The translations under genes and the position numbers were made by a program. Below the pieces are notes generated by a model. That model saw nothing but the letters and a program-made list of their open reading frames with translations. It made no database searches and was not told the DNA's origin. Shown in pieces: positions 61,710 to 64,000 of a DNA stretch of 64,000 bases. How positions within the stretch are numbered: position 1 is the first letter of the stretch; every line of letters starts with the position of its first letter. Source of the stretch: Chondrus crispus (Eukaryota > Rhodophyta > Florideophyceae > Gigartinales > Gigartinaceae); assembly GCF_000350225.1 (NCBI RefSeq), contig NW_005178601.1, positions 100,275-164,274 of the forward strand, read 5' to 3'.

Positions 61710-62051
61710 TGGAGACAACTGTACCCTGAAAGGTAGGGGTGCGGAGGTACGGACAGCGTCCGGGTAGTGGTCGAACTCGGGTGGTCGGCCACTTGGTGTT
61801 GAGAGGAGAGTTTACTTCTGGTTTCCGGCCCTGTATCTCGTTCTACTCCTACAAGTCAGCTACTCATAGTCTGAAGGCTTTGGTTGCTCCAAGCTGATTT
61901 CGCTGCTGCCAGTGTTTCGCTTCGTTTCCTGTCGGTTTGTGTTTCGGCTTGTGTCGGTGAATTTATCTTTTTCTCCTGTCAGTGACTTGCGTTTCGCCTT
62001 CTGTCGTGCGCAAGTCACTGGTGTCGATTTGTGGCAGTGTAACTGTCTACA
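61710..62051 (-). repeat. LTR of G, 5' copy
   Basis: 342 bp, one visible difference from the other copy. The right target copy ACTG follows at 62052. Confidence 0.9.
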
Positions 62052-62055
62052 ACTG

Positions 62056-62732
62056 TCATGACGGAGAAATTAGTAAGGCAGTACAACAAAGCACAGCAAA
62101 GCACAAATTCCCTTACTATTCCAAATCCAGCGTGGCACAAATTCGTAAGGCACGTTCACAGCTCACACGTTGCCTTACGAATTCAAATCAATCCTGCAAG
62201 GACTGTTTACAGCGCACACGTTGCCTTATGAATCTGAATCTCTCGTGAGGTCCTGTCCACTGTCAATTACAACAGTGCACATTTTGCCTTACGAATTCAA
62301 AACTTGCGCAACGGTATCTTTGTGCCCTGCTGTACCCGTGCTGCACTCCATGGACGCTGTAAACATTTGGCACGTGCCAGGCACCCGCCACCAAGGTTCT
62401 ACACTTTGTCTGCAAGACTACAGGCGTACTGTACACGTCCGACAGTGTAATGAGAACATGTGTCCAGGTCATACACGTGTCGGGCGGAGAAAATGAAACA
62501 TGCTCAGATTGTACAGTACACCGCAACCGTGCACATATTTCACACGTGTACACGTCGAAAACCAAACGTGCTCCTGAAGTACTGTAGAGTGCAACCGTGT
62601 ACAGAAATCACACGTGTACACGTTGAAAATCAAACTTGCTCAGCTCGTCACGCGGAGTGTTTTTGCTTTTACACGTGTCATACCTGTCGTCGTGTGTCAT
62701 GCATATCAGCATGTGGTCGTAGAATTACAACA
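62056..62732 (-). repeat. LTR I, 5' LTR of A6, second part
   Basis: U3 side, with the AATTCGTAAGG-type motifs (about 62075-62300) and CACGTG palindromes (about 62475-62680). It ends TTACAACA followed by ACGTG. Confidence 0.9.
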
Positions 62733-62737
62733 ACGTG

Positions 62738-63766
62738 ACTCGATTTCGAACGTACACTGCATTGGCAAGTGCTTCTGCCCAGAACTCCTTTGTCACTTTC
62801 TTGTGCGCTAGCATGGAGCGCACCAAGTTTACCAAAGTTCTGTTCAGTCGTTCGGCGACGCCATTTTGCTCCAGTGTGTACGCGGTCGTCATTTGATGCT
62901 GAGTACCATTTGCAATCAGAAAAGACTTAAACTCCGTGGACAGATACTCACCACCTCGATCGGTGCGAAGCACTTTGATCTTGCGACCAGTGTGAGTCTG
63001 AGCAAGTTGTGCAAACATTTTGTATCGTTCAAATGCTTCTGATTTATGGTGCATAGGGTACACTACTGACCAATTTGAGTGATCATCTATGAAGGTAATG
63101 AAGTACTTGGCCCCACCAATGGACTGCACCTCTAAGGGGCCACAAACATCAGAGTGAACTAAGTCTAGACAGAAGTATGCCCGCCTCGAGGACCGCTCTT
63201 TTGGGATCACAGATCGAGTGGCTTTGCCGTAGACGCACGCAGAACATTTTTCAGAGATGCAATCATTGTCAGTGTTGTTAATTTTGTTAGCCTCATTACC
63301 AAGTAGTTTGACTCCACTTACCACATTGTCACGAATCATCGAAGCAATACCTTGAGAATGCACATGTGCAAAGCGCTCATGCCACGTTTGCAGGGTGGCA
63401 GCATGTGCAGATCCGATGTCACTGACGATGTCGAGAACGTAAAGTTCTCCAACCAATGTTGCAGTCGCCACTACAGTTGAGCCTCGTCTGATCATGCATT
63501 TTCCATTTTCGAACCCAACTTTTAGTCCAAGTTCAGTCATTCGACTGACAGAGAGCAGAGAGAACGCAAAGTCCGGAACGTGCAATACATCCGTCAACTT
63601 GCACGGTTCGATGCGGCCATTCACATTTAACTTCAAGTGAACGTCACCACGGCCGGCAACCTTTGCACTAGCCTTGGTTCCCATCTGAACAGAGGCGGAT
63701 TCAAGTGGCTCATACGTTGCAAACAAAGATCGGTCATATGTAATATGAGCTGTACAAGCTGAATCT
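62738..63766 (-). pseudogene. B2 pol, protease to integrase portion
   Basis: An open frame of about 333 codons covers the region after the protease active site, the integrase zinc site (CSACVYGKATRS) and core (HSDVCGP, RTDRGGEYLS, NGVAERLNRT). It is almost identical to B1 (16336-17370). At 63766 it meets an LTR III in the other orientation, near the protease active-site codons. Confidence 0.87.
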
Positions 63767-64000
63767 ATTGAAAATGTGCGACCACATGCTGTTATCTGAA
63801 AAGGTCAAAATCGAGTGACACGTGTACAGGACTGCACGGTCCGGGCGCTCTTACCCATATCACGACATGACACGTGTAAAATCCCAGATTTTGGGGTTCC
63901 GGGGACGAAAGTGGCCTCTTGGAGGGTCATGCAAATTTGCATAGTTTTGCCAAGTGGAACCTTGGCCCGTAGCACTATAGACTACACAGGAAATACTGCA
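63767..64000 (+). repeat. LTR III start, plus orientation, runs off the right edge
   Basis: Matches the reverse complement of 40850 back to about 40617. It begins TTGAAAATG and inserts into B2. It may be a solo LTR or the 5' LTR of another B-type element, and its right target copy is outside the window. Confidence 0.85.

Larger units (their letters stand above)
56578..62051 (-). mobile_element. Ty3/Gypsy element G, whole-looking and very young, 5474 bp
   Basis: Two 342-bp LTRs (56578-56919, 61710-62051) differ at one position by eye. They start TGGAGAC and end TCTACA on the plus strand. The target duplication is ACTG (56574-56577, 62052-62055), inside the A6 LTR I. A single frame covers gag to integrase with a chromodomain-like tail. 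The frame is uninterrupted, so it looks whole. The RT-RNase H-integrase order marks Ty3/Gypsy. A possible primer site starting TGGCCGG lies 8 nt inside the 5' LTR; its tRNA was not identified. Confidence 0.92.
50255..62732 (-). mobile_element. Copia A-I element A6, broken, with nested G and an assembly gap
   Basis: LTR I copies lie at 50255-51193 and 56316-56577 plus 62056-62732 (939 bp each). Target copies ACGTG are at 50250-50254 and 62733-62737 in B2. Pol is 54319-51205, then unrelated sequence 54320-54641, gap 54642-55011, the gag start 55144-55012, leader 55145-56301 and primer site 56302-56315. The LTRs differ by about 1% by eye. It is broken by one nested insertion and one replaced or interrupted region. 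Confidence 0.88.
40851..63766 (-). mobile_element. Copia B element B2, broken and split by A5 and A6
   Basis: In the minus sense the pieces are 63766-62733, 50254-49972 and 42836-40851, from the protease region to the polypurine tract. A5 and A6 are inserted with target copies CCGTG and ACGTG. The right end is interrupted by an oppositely oriented LTR III at 63767. The 3' LTR is the shared LTR III (38646-40850). Where B2 overlaps B1 the sequences are nearly identical. It is a fossil: two nested insertions, one interrupted end and a few smaller changes. Confidence 0.85.

Overview
The window is a eukaryotic, repeat-saturated stretch made almost entirely of LTR retrotransposons nested inside each other. 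I see no convincing host gene, rRNA, tRNA or CRISPR. The nuclear organism cannot be named from this sequence. A repeat-rich alga or stramenopile (for example a red alga) is a low-confidence guess from the element mix: three related Copia lineages, one divergent Copia lineage and a Ty3/Gypsy element with a chromodomain-like tail. One assembly gap (54642-55011) lies in an element.

Families. Copia A has a gag-pol of about 1370 aa in one frame and two subfamilies with different LTRs: A-I with LTR I (about 938 bp) and A-II with LTR II (about 700-770 bp). Copia B is a sister lineage with LTR III (about 1.26 kb). Copia C is divergent, with gag and pol in two frames and a 463 bp LTR. G is a Ty3/Gypsy element with a 342 bp LTR. 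The Copia families start minus-strand DNA from a primer site matching the anticodon arm of initiator tRNA-Met, as Drosophila copia does.

Layout, left part (1-14.5 kb). The 5' edge of an A-I element running off the left side (1-891) is joined to an inverted LTR II (892-1629). Next comes an A-II body (A2, 1630-12853) into which a whole-looking A-I element (A1, 4848-11967) inserted with target duplication GAGAA. A scrambled patchwork of A and LTR I pieces follows (12854-14506).

Layout, right part (14.5-64 kb). The backbone is two B copies in tandem on the minus strand sharing one LTR III: B1 (14505-18236, 30681-30874, 37595-38645), LTR III (38646-40850), B2 (40851-42836, 49972-50254, 62733-63766). 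Later elements split this backbone: A3 (18237-30680, TSD TCCTC), A4 (30875-37589, GAAAT), a solo LTR I (39172-40110, GAGAA), A5 (42837-49971, CCGTG), A6 (50255-62732, ACGTG) and an oppositely oriented LTR III at the right edge (63767 on). A third layer lies inside these: C in the LTR of A3 (24704-30315, ACTGT) and G in the LTR of A6 (56578-62051, ACTG). The matching target duplications make the nesting order firm.

Most interesting points: a two-zinc-finger reading frame in the B leader, in sense orientation upstream of gag; a 50-nt block identical in the A and B leaders about 40-46 nt before the gag ATG; gag of C starting inside the LTR so that the primer site is coding; one A/LTR I junction recurring in four places; and near-identical A bodies with unrelated LTR U3 regions.
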